Shown: positions 31,873-41,999 of the stretch, piece after piece
How positions within the stretch are numbered: position 1 is the stretch's first letter
How the letters are laid out: every line of letters begins with the position of its first letter
NCBI GenBank assembly: GCA_963921935.1
Contig: OY998176.1
Coordinates: 86,034,960 to 86,098,959 of the forward strand
Direction of reading: 5' to 3'
DNA: 64,000 bases
From: Galeruca laticollis
Lineage: Eukaryota > Arthropoda > Insecta > Coleoptera > Chrysomelidae
Translations under genes and position numbers: made by a program
The notes under the pieces: generated by a model
Database searches by the model: none
What the model was told of the DNA's origin: nothing
The model's input: only the letters and a program-made list of their open reading frames with translations

Positions 31873-34055
31873 TACTCGATAGTCGAAATTGTGTAAAGTG
31901 ACGTCATCGGTTATCTACCGATTTAAAGTGAACTCCATGAGCGTATCATAGTTTAAGGGTGCGAATACTGAAATATCTGGAATTTCAATTTTTAACATTT
32001 GAAATAATAACTTATCACAAATTGTTCATAAGTAAGTTAAAACAAAATAAAAAAATGTTTAAAAGTCAATTCCAACTTACTACTACTAAAACTAAAAAAA
32101 AGTTGTTTGTCAAGACCAAAATAAATTACCAATAAGTATAGGTATGTTGCGAGGTCACTTGTAAAATGTCTGACTAACTGGAAGCGGTATCACTCCCTGA
32201 CGACTCCTCAGAATCATCGCTTTCTCCTCCTATATCGATAATGAGTGGTTCCGTCATTACTTCTACACGTATGTCTAAATTCCAAAACTGTATTTCTTCT
32301 TTTAATACGTGTTGAATACATTTACGCCAACTCTCAGCAGTAACTGTATGCAGCGCCTCGTCAAACAGTTTCTCAACGTCAGCCATTTTGAATGTACTGT
32401 TTTTTCTCGCAACATAATTTTTCACTTGGGCCCAAACCAGCTCGATGGGGTTTAACTCACAGTGGTAGGGAGGAAGTCTAACAACTGAGACGTTGAAATC
32501 TTTCGCCATTTCATCGACAACGTACTTAATATAACTGCTTTTATGTTTCCGTACGAGAGATAATAATTCAACTTTTAGCATTGCCTCGTTGTGCGGAATG
32601 CTTTTACTCTAACCAATCAATTATAACCCTCTTGCTGCTAGCTGAAGTAGGTATTTGCTCCAGTCGACGAGAGTGGTATGAAGCATTATCCATAACTATC
32701 ACTGAACCAGGAGTTACCTTTGTTAAAATTGATCTAAACCATGTTTCAAACCGGTTACCATCCATCTCTTCATGGTAATCGACAGTTTTTTGGACTGAAA
32801 ACTTAGTAATCCACCTTCTACAAATCCTTCCTCGCTGCCAATGTGAGTGATAATCAGTCGACGTCCTTTCCCAGAGGGAGCTTTTAAACCGGAAGAGAAA
32901 CCCTCCATAGAGGCTTGTCGATTGCTTCGTATATTCATGTCTTGCCACACTTTTGACACAGTGTGGCCTTCATTTAACCATGTTTCGTCAAGATAATATA
33001 TGTGCCGTCCTTCGTTACGAAACTGTCGTATCTGTTTTAAATAATTTCTCCTCCATTCCACAATGTCATTTCGTTCAATTAAGGCACTGTTTCTACTTCT
33101 TGTTTGGTAACGAAAATTCATTAATTTTAAAGTTCGTCTCAAAACTTTATCACTGATGTTTGGTAAAGTATCATCAGCTTCTATTACCTTGCTCAATTTA
33201 GCTACCGAGGGGATTTCATTCCTAAAATAAAAAGAATGTATTTCCCTACGTATTGCATTCCGTGTTTGGTCGTCCAAAACAATTTTCTTTCTTCCCCTAC
33301 TTTCCGGTTTACAGTTTTCACCTCGTTCTCTTGTCAAAGATCCGTCCCGCGATTTCTTTAGAATATTGTATATAGTACTCTCAGAAACTTTAGTTAAATA
33401 ACTGCACTTAATCACAGCGTCACTAACACCCAACTGTTTGTCCATGGCACGCAGTCCTTCGTACACATTTAATATGAGGACTTTTTCTTCCCGAATTAAA
33501 TTGTTACGACGCCGTTTTTTATCGCCAACACCGCTACACTCCGCCATTATTGTCACTAAATATACCGATATAAATATTACAATAAATACCAATAATAACC
33601 GATTTATCACACAAAACCACAACACAAATACTGATGTTACGTTCATGAAGAGAATAAACACCTCACATAACTGTTTACTATCACTGTCTCATTCGCGTAG
33701 CTCGATCTATCTATCTCGTTCTCAAAGCCGGAACATTGAAGCGACTCTCCAACATTGTCAAATCGGCGAGTTTTTCACAACAAACTTTGCGTTCAAGAAA
33801 TATACATAAACACTTTATTTCACGTTTCAAGTAAACTAATTATTATTAGTCTGCTTGAAATTTGAAATAAATATATTAAATTGGTATTGACTTAATTACA
33901 TTGCATCTTTTGTACCTGAAATATTGACACAATGGATTTGAAGTGTATTTATAAAATACAGCATTTCTCTCTAGAATACATATGGCAACTGCGCTTTAAC
34001 CAAAGTGTTGATTAGATAGCTCTGACTCACTTTACACAATTTCGACTATCGAGTA
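31873..34055 (-). mobile_element. IS630-Tc1-mariner type element, long D-E spacing
   Basis: 2183 bp with terminal inverted repeats TACTCGATAGTCGAAATTGT...TGTAAAGTGA (31873-31901, mirrored at 34027-34055), flanked by TA at 31871-31872 and 34056-34057. The transposase on the minus strand fills most of the interior. Boundaries are firm. Confidence 0.92.
32174..33547 (-). pseudogene. DDE transposase (DD82E-like), two frameshifts
   Basis: Start at 33547 (MAECSGVGDKKRRRN). An N-terminal HTH region is followed by catalytic blocks HIYYLDETWLNEGH (first Asp), VIVMDNASYHS (second Asp) and PPYHCELNPIELVWAQVK (Glu). About 80 residues separate the second Asp from the Glu, far above the 34 of mariner/Tc1 and close to the DD82E (Sailor-like) lineage; this lineage call is inference. 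The C-terminus is acidic (GGESDDSEESSG). Frame changes occur at about 32790 and 32590. All three catalytic residues are intact, so it is recently dead. Confidence 0.88.
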
Positions 34056-34380
34056 TAACATATTATACAACTGAAATTAAAAGGAACACAAATCTTCTAA
34101 AGATTTGAAACTTTATTATACTCTCTTTAGAAAAGGCAGATAGCAACACTTGTAAAATGACCTTTCCAAGGCCGTACCTGCTTGTGATTCTAAAAATTTA
34201 AATAATCGTGAATTTGATATTTAAGCAATATCATAAAATCACGTGAAGTTCTTTTCATTAAAAATGGTTCTGACTCAATAATAGCTTATTTAGGTTTCGC
34301 CATTAGAGAGCCGTTGCTTATCATCTTTTAAGATCTATTTATACCTAGAAAATACTTTCAAATCCGGGCTGCAATGGACA

Positions 34381-35131
34381 TAAATTTAAATAAGTGTCGA
34401 TGGTGTAGTGAAAGCGTGCTCAATAATGACTGCGATTGGAAAGTCAACCATCTACAGACTCATACGCGAGGAAAAGTGTGGTACCGTAAAACCTCCATAT
34501 CAATCCCCAGGCAGGCTTAAAATAACTATGGGCGAGGAAAGAGACATATTATAAGAAGGAAAGTACATTAATTCTATTTTCATAATGAAATTCCGACCTT
34601 AGATAAAATTTTATGTACCTTGAGAGATGATAAAACTAATTCTTAAATTGGAATAGATAAATTGTGGAAATGTCTGCGAGAGATGATTTTAGATGGGAAA
34701 AGTAAATATAAAGTCGCTTTTAATCGAAAAAGATGAAATTGTATGTTGAAGACAGAATTATTTGCGATCAATAAGGGATTTTCGCAATGGAAAATCTACT
34801 ATTTGGACGAAGATTACACTATCGAAAAATATGGCAAGATAAAAATGTAACCTCTTCCCGTCAAGTGCTTTCGGATGGTGTATCTGTAGGAATAAAAGCA
34901 CCTTGTGAAAAAGGAAAACGACTTATAATTACGCATTTTGGGAATACAGATGGGTTTTTGAAAGATGGTTTGTTAGCTTGTCAGTCAATTCAAAATGAAG
35001 ACTATCACGAAGATATGAATGCTGACGTTTTTGAGGACTATTTTTCACAAACGATAACTCTAATTCCGCACAACTCGGTAATTGACGCGCGTTTCAATAA
35101 ACAAGTTATCGTTATCGGAAACCGAAGGTAA
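34381..35131 (+). pseudogene. DDE transposase relic, same broad family
   Basis: Plus-strand pieces: IYRLIREEKCGTVKPPYQSPG (HTH/linker, near 34450), IYYLDEDYT (first Asp, near 34795 in a shifted frame), then KIWQDKNVTSSRQ and EKGKRLIITHFGNTDGF (34787-35131), parallel to the element at 31873-34055. The DNASYH block and everything after it are missing. Several stops. It is adjacent to, but diverged from, the intact-ended copy. Confidence 0.75.
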
Positions 35132-35145
35132 ACAAAAACTACCAC

Positions 35146-35392
35146 TACTACTGTCCTGCATTTATACTAAATTTCAGGCGTCAATGCAACTCTTCTCGCG
35201 GGAAATAGTTCCAGCGAAAAAATCTTCTTCAGCGAGAAATTTTACATACAATTTTTATCTAATAAACTATAAAGTGGACTGTAAGGAATTGGTCCTTTGT
35301 CTCTATTTAAACTATTGTTACATCTGACCAAGAATGAACTAAAACTTTTCTATTATTGTCCTGTGTTTATGATAAATTTTTAGGCGCCATTG
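35146..35392 (+). repeat. Two copies of a 41-bp direct repeat
   Basis: 35146-35186 and 35351-35392 share TACTACTGTCCTGCATTTAT / TATTATTGTCCTGTGTTTAT and the following TAAATTT(T/C)AGGCG. Spacing about 205 bp. Origin unknown. Confidence 0.55.
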
Positions 35393-35439
35393 TACATTAC
35401 CTAAACTAGTAGTAGTAGTATGTAAGTATGATTATAATA

Positions 35440-35760
35440 GCATGCTCGGCGATACTCGATTACTTTGCACGCCCATATTTCAAATGAGCTAAATGCTCCG
35501 CAAACCGAACGTTAATAGATCTCCTAGTCTGCCCAACATATTTTCCGTCACAATCGTTATAGCTAATTTCATAAATACCACTCTTTTCCAAATCCAGTAT
35601 TTTACCATTAGGGTTACCTAACAATTTTTTCAAAGTATTATTTGATGTATTAATTAAATTTGAACCTACGTTGTTGAAAATATTCTTTTTGTATAAGCAG
35701 GATCAAAAGGAAATGAATGACATTTCTCCTGCTTATCGCTTCGATTTTGGGAAAAAGTAG
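35440..35760 (-). pseudogene. Penelope-like element GIY-YIG endonuclease fragment
   Basis: Minus strand reads SGIYEISYNDCDGKYVGQT then RRSINVRFAEHLAH, the GIY-YIG endonuclease of Penelope-like elements (GIY...C.....YIGQT.R....R..EH). The upstream SNLINTSNNTLKKLLGNPNG linker also fits. The frame then becomes unreadable. No Penelope RT lies next to it. A separate Penelope copy sits at 46500-51210. Confidence 0.75.
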
Positions 35761-37016
35761 TCTCACGAAGAGATTTCTTAAACCTACGACGATTTATTGT
35801 TTTAGCTTATTTTTTTATCATAACCGTTAAGAACAGCTATATCCTCAAGAAGAGATATAAAAATAATATATTATTATAATTGACTCTGTAGAGAACGTAT
35901 TATTATTAATTAATATTGTACTTAAAGGTACGGGTATGCTGCAATTACAAGCGACCTGAAGATGGGATTTCTATTGTATATCGGCGTTGTACAGGGTTGG
36001 GTAGGCAAATAAAAGAATAAAAAGGCGAAATATAAAGTAAATCGTTCTAAAATTCTGGAGTTTTAGTTGCACACCCGGTTTTGCATGTTAAATTAGGGTT
36101 TAGTACTCTATGTCTATTTCAGACAGACTATAGATCAAAATTTGTTTTCTTCCATTATTACGACGTGGGTAGACATTGTCTACTTTTCTTTCATATATAT
36201 GGTTTCCCATACAGCTACTGTGTATTCACCATAGTTTCCTGGTGCATTATTCACTTTTACAAGTTGTCTGCCTTCATCATTCACTCGACTTATTTATTCC
36301 ATAACCTTCTTCTCTGTTCTAATCCCTTAAATACATTAAACTCTATTGGTTTCTTAGGTCTTAATTTCTGATCCCTACATGACATGTCATTTCCTGAATG
36401 GCTCTTATTGCTCGCATTTCTAATGTGCGCATAATTTGAATAGTATTGATGTGTCTGATCTAGTCTTGTATCCGCTGCGTAAATGAGATTATGGAATAGA
36501 TTAAATTTCGGTTGTATTATACTACCTTTGCATTCAGTGCTACAATATCTGCGCAGGCTGCATTTTAGCTTTTTCTATTAAGTCTGCAGAATATTTCTCT
36601 TCCTAAATATCAAAATTGGTGGACACATTTATAACTTGCATCTGATCGACTCTTTAGCGGAAACCCTATTCATTTTTCTTGATATAAATGATGATGCTCA
36701 GTGGTTTTGCTTGTTTGTTAAAATTATGGAGAATTTATTATAAATTAACCTCCAAATCTGCAATTACAAACAGCATTATTAGCTTGGTACATTGTTTGAA
36801 ATATGTTTACCCCATTCTGTAACCTCAATTTTTTGGTAGTTTCTCAATCATTTCGTTCGTATTTGAGGTATAGTTTGATTTAGTATCGCACCAATTGTCA
36901 TTGTCGGTCCCAAGACTCGATAAAAGAGGAGACTACTTACCAATATATGACCACTAGCTTACAGAACCAAACCAGCCAAAGGTTATTTAGATAATGAGAT
37001 ATTTTCTTTGTTCCAG
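35761..37016. other. hth intron, no gene
   Basis: Intronic sequence leading up to the hth exon. A GACCTGAAGATGGGATTTC tract near 35951-35972 resembles Penelope tails; otherwise nothing recognised. The acceptor TTTTCTTTGTTCCAG is at 37002-37016. Confidence 0.5.
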
Positions 37017-37093
37017 CATCCTTACCCTTCGGAGGACCAGAAAAAACAACTAGCACAGGATACTGGCCTTACGATACTACAAGTTAATAATTG
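37017..37093 (+). CDS. hth: homothorax (Meis/TALE) homeodomain exon
   Basis: A 77-bp internal exon, 25 codons plus two bases of a split Trp codon. The product begins HPYPSEDQKK and ends ILQVNNW, the loop, helix 2 and start of helix 3 of a MEIS-type TALE homeodomain; the Asp in SEDQ is what I recall for Drosophila Hth, where vertebrate MEIS has Glu. Flanks are TTTGTTCCAG| and |GTAAGT. Hth is the Exd/PBX partner and nuclear-import factor that works with Hox proteins. The next exon should start by completing Trp and reading FINARR; it is not in the window, and neither is the preceding exon. The reading frame shows no damage, so it is probably functional. Confidence 0.95.
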
Positions 37094-38381
37094 GTAAGTT
37101 TTTAAATATTAATGAAATTAACTTATTGTAATTGATTCATTTAATATGATGTTTATTTTTATACTCTAGAATATCTACTTTCTCTAACAGGACTGCTTTG
37201 ATGAATATTCTTTTGAAATTTAAGGAAACTACATTCAAAATTCTGATTACAGAAAGTTACAGCAAAAATAAAAAGATTTATTAGCGGTAAAATGTAATCC
37301 AGTGAATTATTTTTATTCCTTCATGTTCTTTTAACTTAAGTTAATGTCATTTTTGGAATGCTACTTCACTCAAGTGTTAGACAAATGTAATGATTTTCCA
37401 TTTCCCCAATCAGGGGAGTTCCGGGGATTACCATTTGATACCATTTCAGCTGATAGATAATTGAAAACTGACCATCCTATTCTGTACATGCTTTTAATGT
37501 AAGTAAAAACAAACAACAACTAATTTCCACGAATATGTTAGGTTATTATGTTAGTTATAAGTGGCAGCGCTGCCAAGTTGGCACTTGACAACTGACCCTG
37601 GCAGTTTATACACACATATGGTAACAATAATTGTAAGTAGTGAGAGCAATTTTAAAAATAATTTATCTTTATTGCACAATAACCAAACAATAAAATAATA
37701 AAGAACGAAACAACACCAATACATGGCGCTGCCAAGTCTAGCATAATTTTTGTGAGATTAGTAATATTTCAAAGTAATTTAGCGAGATAAATGTGCACAA
37801 TAATTACATCTCATTGGCGAAGAAGTTTTTAAAATATACACATTTAAAATTGAGGATTATGAAAAAACAAATAAAGTAATGGAATTAGTCCCATTTCTTA
37901 CCTAAAGAAAATGTCGCATACGAGACACACATATTTTTTTCTTATAAGCAGGAAGAGTGCCAGTCTACAAAATTTCGGAATAGAAATAGAAGACAGCTAG
38001 ATGTACGTTGGGAGAACTGCTAGAGAGTATCATCAAGTCCATTTTGATATGCAAAGTTAATAATAATACTGTTACATCTGTTTTTATGGATGTCAAAATG
38101 AGAACTTGGAGTGGAAAAAGAAGAGGACTGAATAGGGGGAGTAGTCACACTCGCCTGTCAAGATGACAGTTTAGATTTATAAGAAGTTAGAATTTTCGAG
38201 ATTTTCTGATTGTATTCCAAAAATTACAGTTAGTTAGTTGACAGTTTTGATGTGTTGTTAAAAATATTGTATTTTGCATGTTGTTAATAAAGTTGTGAAA
38301 GATATGACAGTATTATTATAGAGAAACCACTCCAGGAAGACAAACATGACAAATCAACACTAAAAGGGGCTACGCACACTA
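37094..38381. other. hth intron, no gene
   Basis: Donor GTAAGT at 37094-37099. The rest is AT-rich. GGCAGCGCTGCCAAG at 37563-37577 and GGCGCTGCCAAG near 37726 are repeated phrases of unknown origin. Confidence 0.5.
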
Positions 38382-40127
38382 GGCCAGTTATTGGGGATTT
38401 TTACCTGAAAATAAGTACGGAAATTTTGAAACTTTGTAGGTTTATAGGTTTGGGGATCTAGAACTAAAATTCACAAAATACACAATCCGAGTCATGCCGC
38501 TGGCACCGCCATCTTACCAAGATGGCGCCCAAAAATGGTTTTTTGCAAATATCTCTAAAACTATGCGCTTTTCGAAAAAGTATGTAGAGCGCAAAATTAA
38601 AGAGAAGGAAATTTTCTATAAAATATGTTCACCGTATATTTTCGAAAGTAAACCATTAAGGCACACATGCCCTCGCCAAATTAAAAAGTTTGTTTATGTT
38701 TTCTGTAGAGGCGAATTTCGGAAATAATATGTGTGGTAGTGGTCCCCAAATCTAATATTTTAGGACTTCATAAATATTTATCACGAAACAGTGGCATATC
38801 TTTTATTCAATTAATTGAATAATTCATTTATTAATCCATGTTAATAATGTATGATCAATTAATATCAATTTGAAATGCTGTACTTATTTCCACACCACCA
38901 CACGTTCATGTTTCCTTGCTCAAATAAGACCGACTTCGTATCACACCCACTTATTGCGTGAAGGAACAAGATGTTATCCTTCACTCCTTCGGTTCCTTTG
39001 AAACTTTGCGACGAATAAATATTTTGGACCGCTTTTCCTCTCCCAGGCTTTAAGAGGTATACATTATCATGAGTCTTGCACAGTGCTGTTAACGGAACGA
39101 TGAGGTCGACATCCTCTCCAACAACAATCGCGTATTCATATGAAGGTGACATCTTGATAGCTGTATTTATTATCAGTGTGTCTGCATCTTCTGTAGCCTG
39201 AATTACGGTCAACTGCGCTTCTTCAAATTTCCGTTTCATGATGAATATAAAGCGATCTTTGTTGACATCGTTTGACAAGAAATTTGACTGTGGAACTGTG
39301 GCAGACATAGACTCGTCAAAAACAACATCTGCTGTAATTTTGTTTGTGATCTTCGCTGTCGCTCTGCGGTGTTCTTCCCTTTTTCATCTGCGCTTGTGGG
39401 ATAGCCGTCGAAAACGACTACTGTATTTGATTGATAGTGTCTTTGTATATAATTCACATAACTGGTACAGATAGAAACAAAAGTTTCATTTCGGCTCCAA
39501 ACGACTCGATGCCACAAGTATTCACCGTCAATTATGTACACTTTGTTGGTTCTAAAGTCATTATATGTGGCTGGCAAAAAAGCTTTATACAGTAGGGACT
39601 TTGCTGTTTCACGCATTCCGGCCTCAGAAAACAAGAGCAATGGATACGGAGCCAACTCATACTGTAAATGCTGTTCGAGTTCTTCCTCGTTCTGCTTGGC
39701 AACACAAAGCCTCTGGAAAATAAGTTGTGATTCAACGTTCACTACTTTATCATCAATACGAATGGTCGAGTTCACTGCTCTCAGGGGCAGTACTTTGTCC
39801 TTGCGTCTCAGGACCACATCGCCGAAGTTGACAATCAATCAGCTCTTGAGCCTAAACGGCTCACTTTAGCAAAAATATGCTAAGAACATTTCTTGTAGGA
39901 AATTTTGTTCTCTTTAATTTTACTCTAATAACGCACAGTTTTGGAGATAAATGACAAATACTATGTTTGGGCGCCATCTTGACAAGATGGCGGCGCCGGC
40001 GGCATGTCTTGGATTGTACATTTTGTAAATTTTAGTTCTGGACATCCAAACCTAGAAACCTGCAGAGTTTCAAAACTTCCGGACTTATTTCCAGATAAGC
40101 CCTATTTTTGATCCCCAATTACTGGCG
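38382..40127 (-). mobile_element. TIR element (TA duplication) carrying a nuclease gene
   Basis: 1746 bp. Long imperfect inverted repeats (about 200-250 bp each; ends GGCCAGTTATTGGGGAT and, inverted, CGCCAGTAATTGGGGAT) flanked by TA at 38380-38381 and 40128-40129. The TIRs both include GCCATCTT...AAGATGGCG hairpins and ACTAAAATTYACAAAATRYACAATCC-like tracts. The only gene is a minus-strand nuclease-like frame; no DDE transposase was found. Confidence 0.8.
38865..39838 (-). pseudogene. PIN/XPG-like nuclease of a TIR element
   Basis: Two frames (39236-39838, then 38865-39308) join by a frameshift near 39350. The N-terminal part has VVLRRKDKVLPLRAVNSTI and an Asp-containing strand VYIIDGEYL then NTVVVFDGYP. 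The C-terminal part has QATEDADTLIIN, YAIVVGEDVDLIVPL and FLHAISGCDTKSV. The (A)DT, GED(V/I)DL and HAxSGCDT motifs with spaced acidic residues are those of a PIN/XPG-like fold seen in uncharacterised TE-associated animal proteins; XPG-like nucleases are also known in Academ elements. ATG at about 39838 lies just inside the right TIR. The end looks truncated (INVWWCG...). Confidence 0.65.
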
Positions 40128-41590
40128 TACACCTGTAAAATAATAATTGAAGTAGCTAAAAGGCAAGGTGAACGGATACAAAATAAAAAATTTTCCCAGA
40201 TAGATGAAATAAGAAAATCTGAGGGATTTAAAAACCTCACAACACCAATACAAGTGCATCAAGTTATTAATTGTGTCTAACAAAATTTTCAGCTAGTGGA
40301 AAATCCTCCTATAGGTACATATCTAATACCAGAACAATTCGTATAATAAATCTCTCTCATCGCCAACTGCAAATATCCTCTCGTTCGTTATTTTATCCGT
40401 TTTTCCATTCTGGCAGCGATCCATTGCGAAAGTTTTCATTTGGTCTGGAGCTTTTCGGTCTTTTGAGTTTTTTCGCGCTTCGAATCCTAAGGGAGAATAG
40501 AGGAGAACGACGAACGCCGGGTGTGCGACACGCCAGGTTGAACGTTATTTATGGGATATTTTCCCGCTTTTCCGGTTTCCCGACCCATATAGAAAACGTT
40601 ATCCCGCTCGATGGTACGGACGACAGTTTGATCCTTCGGGTTTCACGTGTGCTCTCTAATGAAAATTGAGGTTATGATTTTCGTTTCATTCACACTAACA
40701 TACGATATTCCGTCCAACAACAAAAACGTCTCCATTTACATACAAACAAGTTTAAAAAAATTACTTCAAATCCTCTTCTCTTATTAGATTATTTCTTTAA
40801 TTTCCAAAATAGTATTAAAACAATTTTGATCATCAATAATTTGAATTGGATCATTATGTATGAAACTATGAAACGTAATCTCCTGAAAGTTGGAATTTAA
40901 TGTAGTGTAAATCAATTTTTCATTTGGGTAACCCAACTTTTAGGAATAAAATTTATTTCAATTTAAGTTTAGTGAAAATTAAAAGTCAATTAAACAAAAT
41001 TCTTTAATTTTCGTAACGCTGGCGGAAGTTAATAAGTCTTTGTTGGTTTCGAACGTGTAAAGGCGAAAGCAGCGGCCGTACAATTAAACATTAAGAGTCG
41101 GAAGAGGACCATTTGAGTAATTACGAAATCAGTTTCTTAATAGACGTCCCGACACAGAGCGGATGTGGCCCCGGAGGATACAATATCCCTTCGCCTGCGC
41201 GAAGGGTTGAAGGGTTGAATAGGACTCGAGTTTTGTAATCAGTGAAAGATAACACACACATAACAGTTCCTCTACAAACAATTTACCTACACTCATAGTT
41301 TTTTACACAAACATTAAGGAGAGTAAAAAAATCTTCTTTAGTATTTTATTATTTGCCATATTTTTTCAGTTCTTATTCTGTCGTTTCTTCTAAAATAATC
41401 TAGTTTCACAGTTCTTATTTTGCGGTTGTCATTAGCCATATTCTTGCTCCATATGAAACTATATTTTGGATTATACTTTGAAAAATCCTTTTTTGTTTTC
41501 TTTGGTAATTGTATTATTCCATATAAATCCATGTACTATTTCTACTTTTCCTCCCAACCATATTAGAGAAAATTGGATATTTTTAGTTAT
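40128..41590. other. No gene; GC-richer candidate regulatory stretch
   Basis: 40370-40660 and 41020-41240 are GC-richer than the surroundings and lack TE similarity that I can see. A perfect-stem hairpin CCCTTCGCCTGCGCGAAGGG is at 41188-41207. TAATTACGAAATCA near 41117 is homeodomain-site-like. Conserved non-coding status cannot be judged from one sequence. Confidence 0.3.
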
Positions 41591-41599
41591 TTCATCATT

Positions 41600-41999
41600 T
41601 TTCAGCGAGAAAAGCGCGAAAAAGAGTTTTTAGAAAAAAAATCCTTTTTGTACGTCGTTGTCGTCGCCCACTTTTTGTAACATGTCTTGTTAGTACGATA
41701 CAGCCTCCGAAGTGCAAGAAGCCACCAATTTTATGATTGACTATTGTTCAGGACATCTCACAGAAGAACTCTAATGATTTTCAGCTCACCAGTGCCAGTA
41801 CAACGGATGCTATGGTACCTGAAGTACCACATGTTTGGTAATTTTTGGACATATTTCTGTTTGTTGGCACGATACAGCCTCCGGTGGGCATAAAGTCACC
41901 AATTTTATGATGAGGTATTATTCAGAGCATCTGACGGATGAACCCTATTGATTTTCAGCTCAACAGAGCCAGTACAACGAGGTCATGGTACTTGAAGTA
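41600..41999 (-). repeat. Second satellite array, left part, with flank
   Basis: Reverse complement of the 13099-13990 unit: flank at 41600-41690, then one full and one partial monomer with GATACAGCCTCCG, CCAATTTTATGAT and AGTACAACG blocks. Interrupted at 42000 by the Tigger element. Confidence 0.9.
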
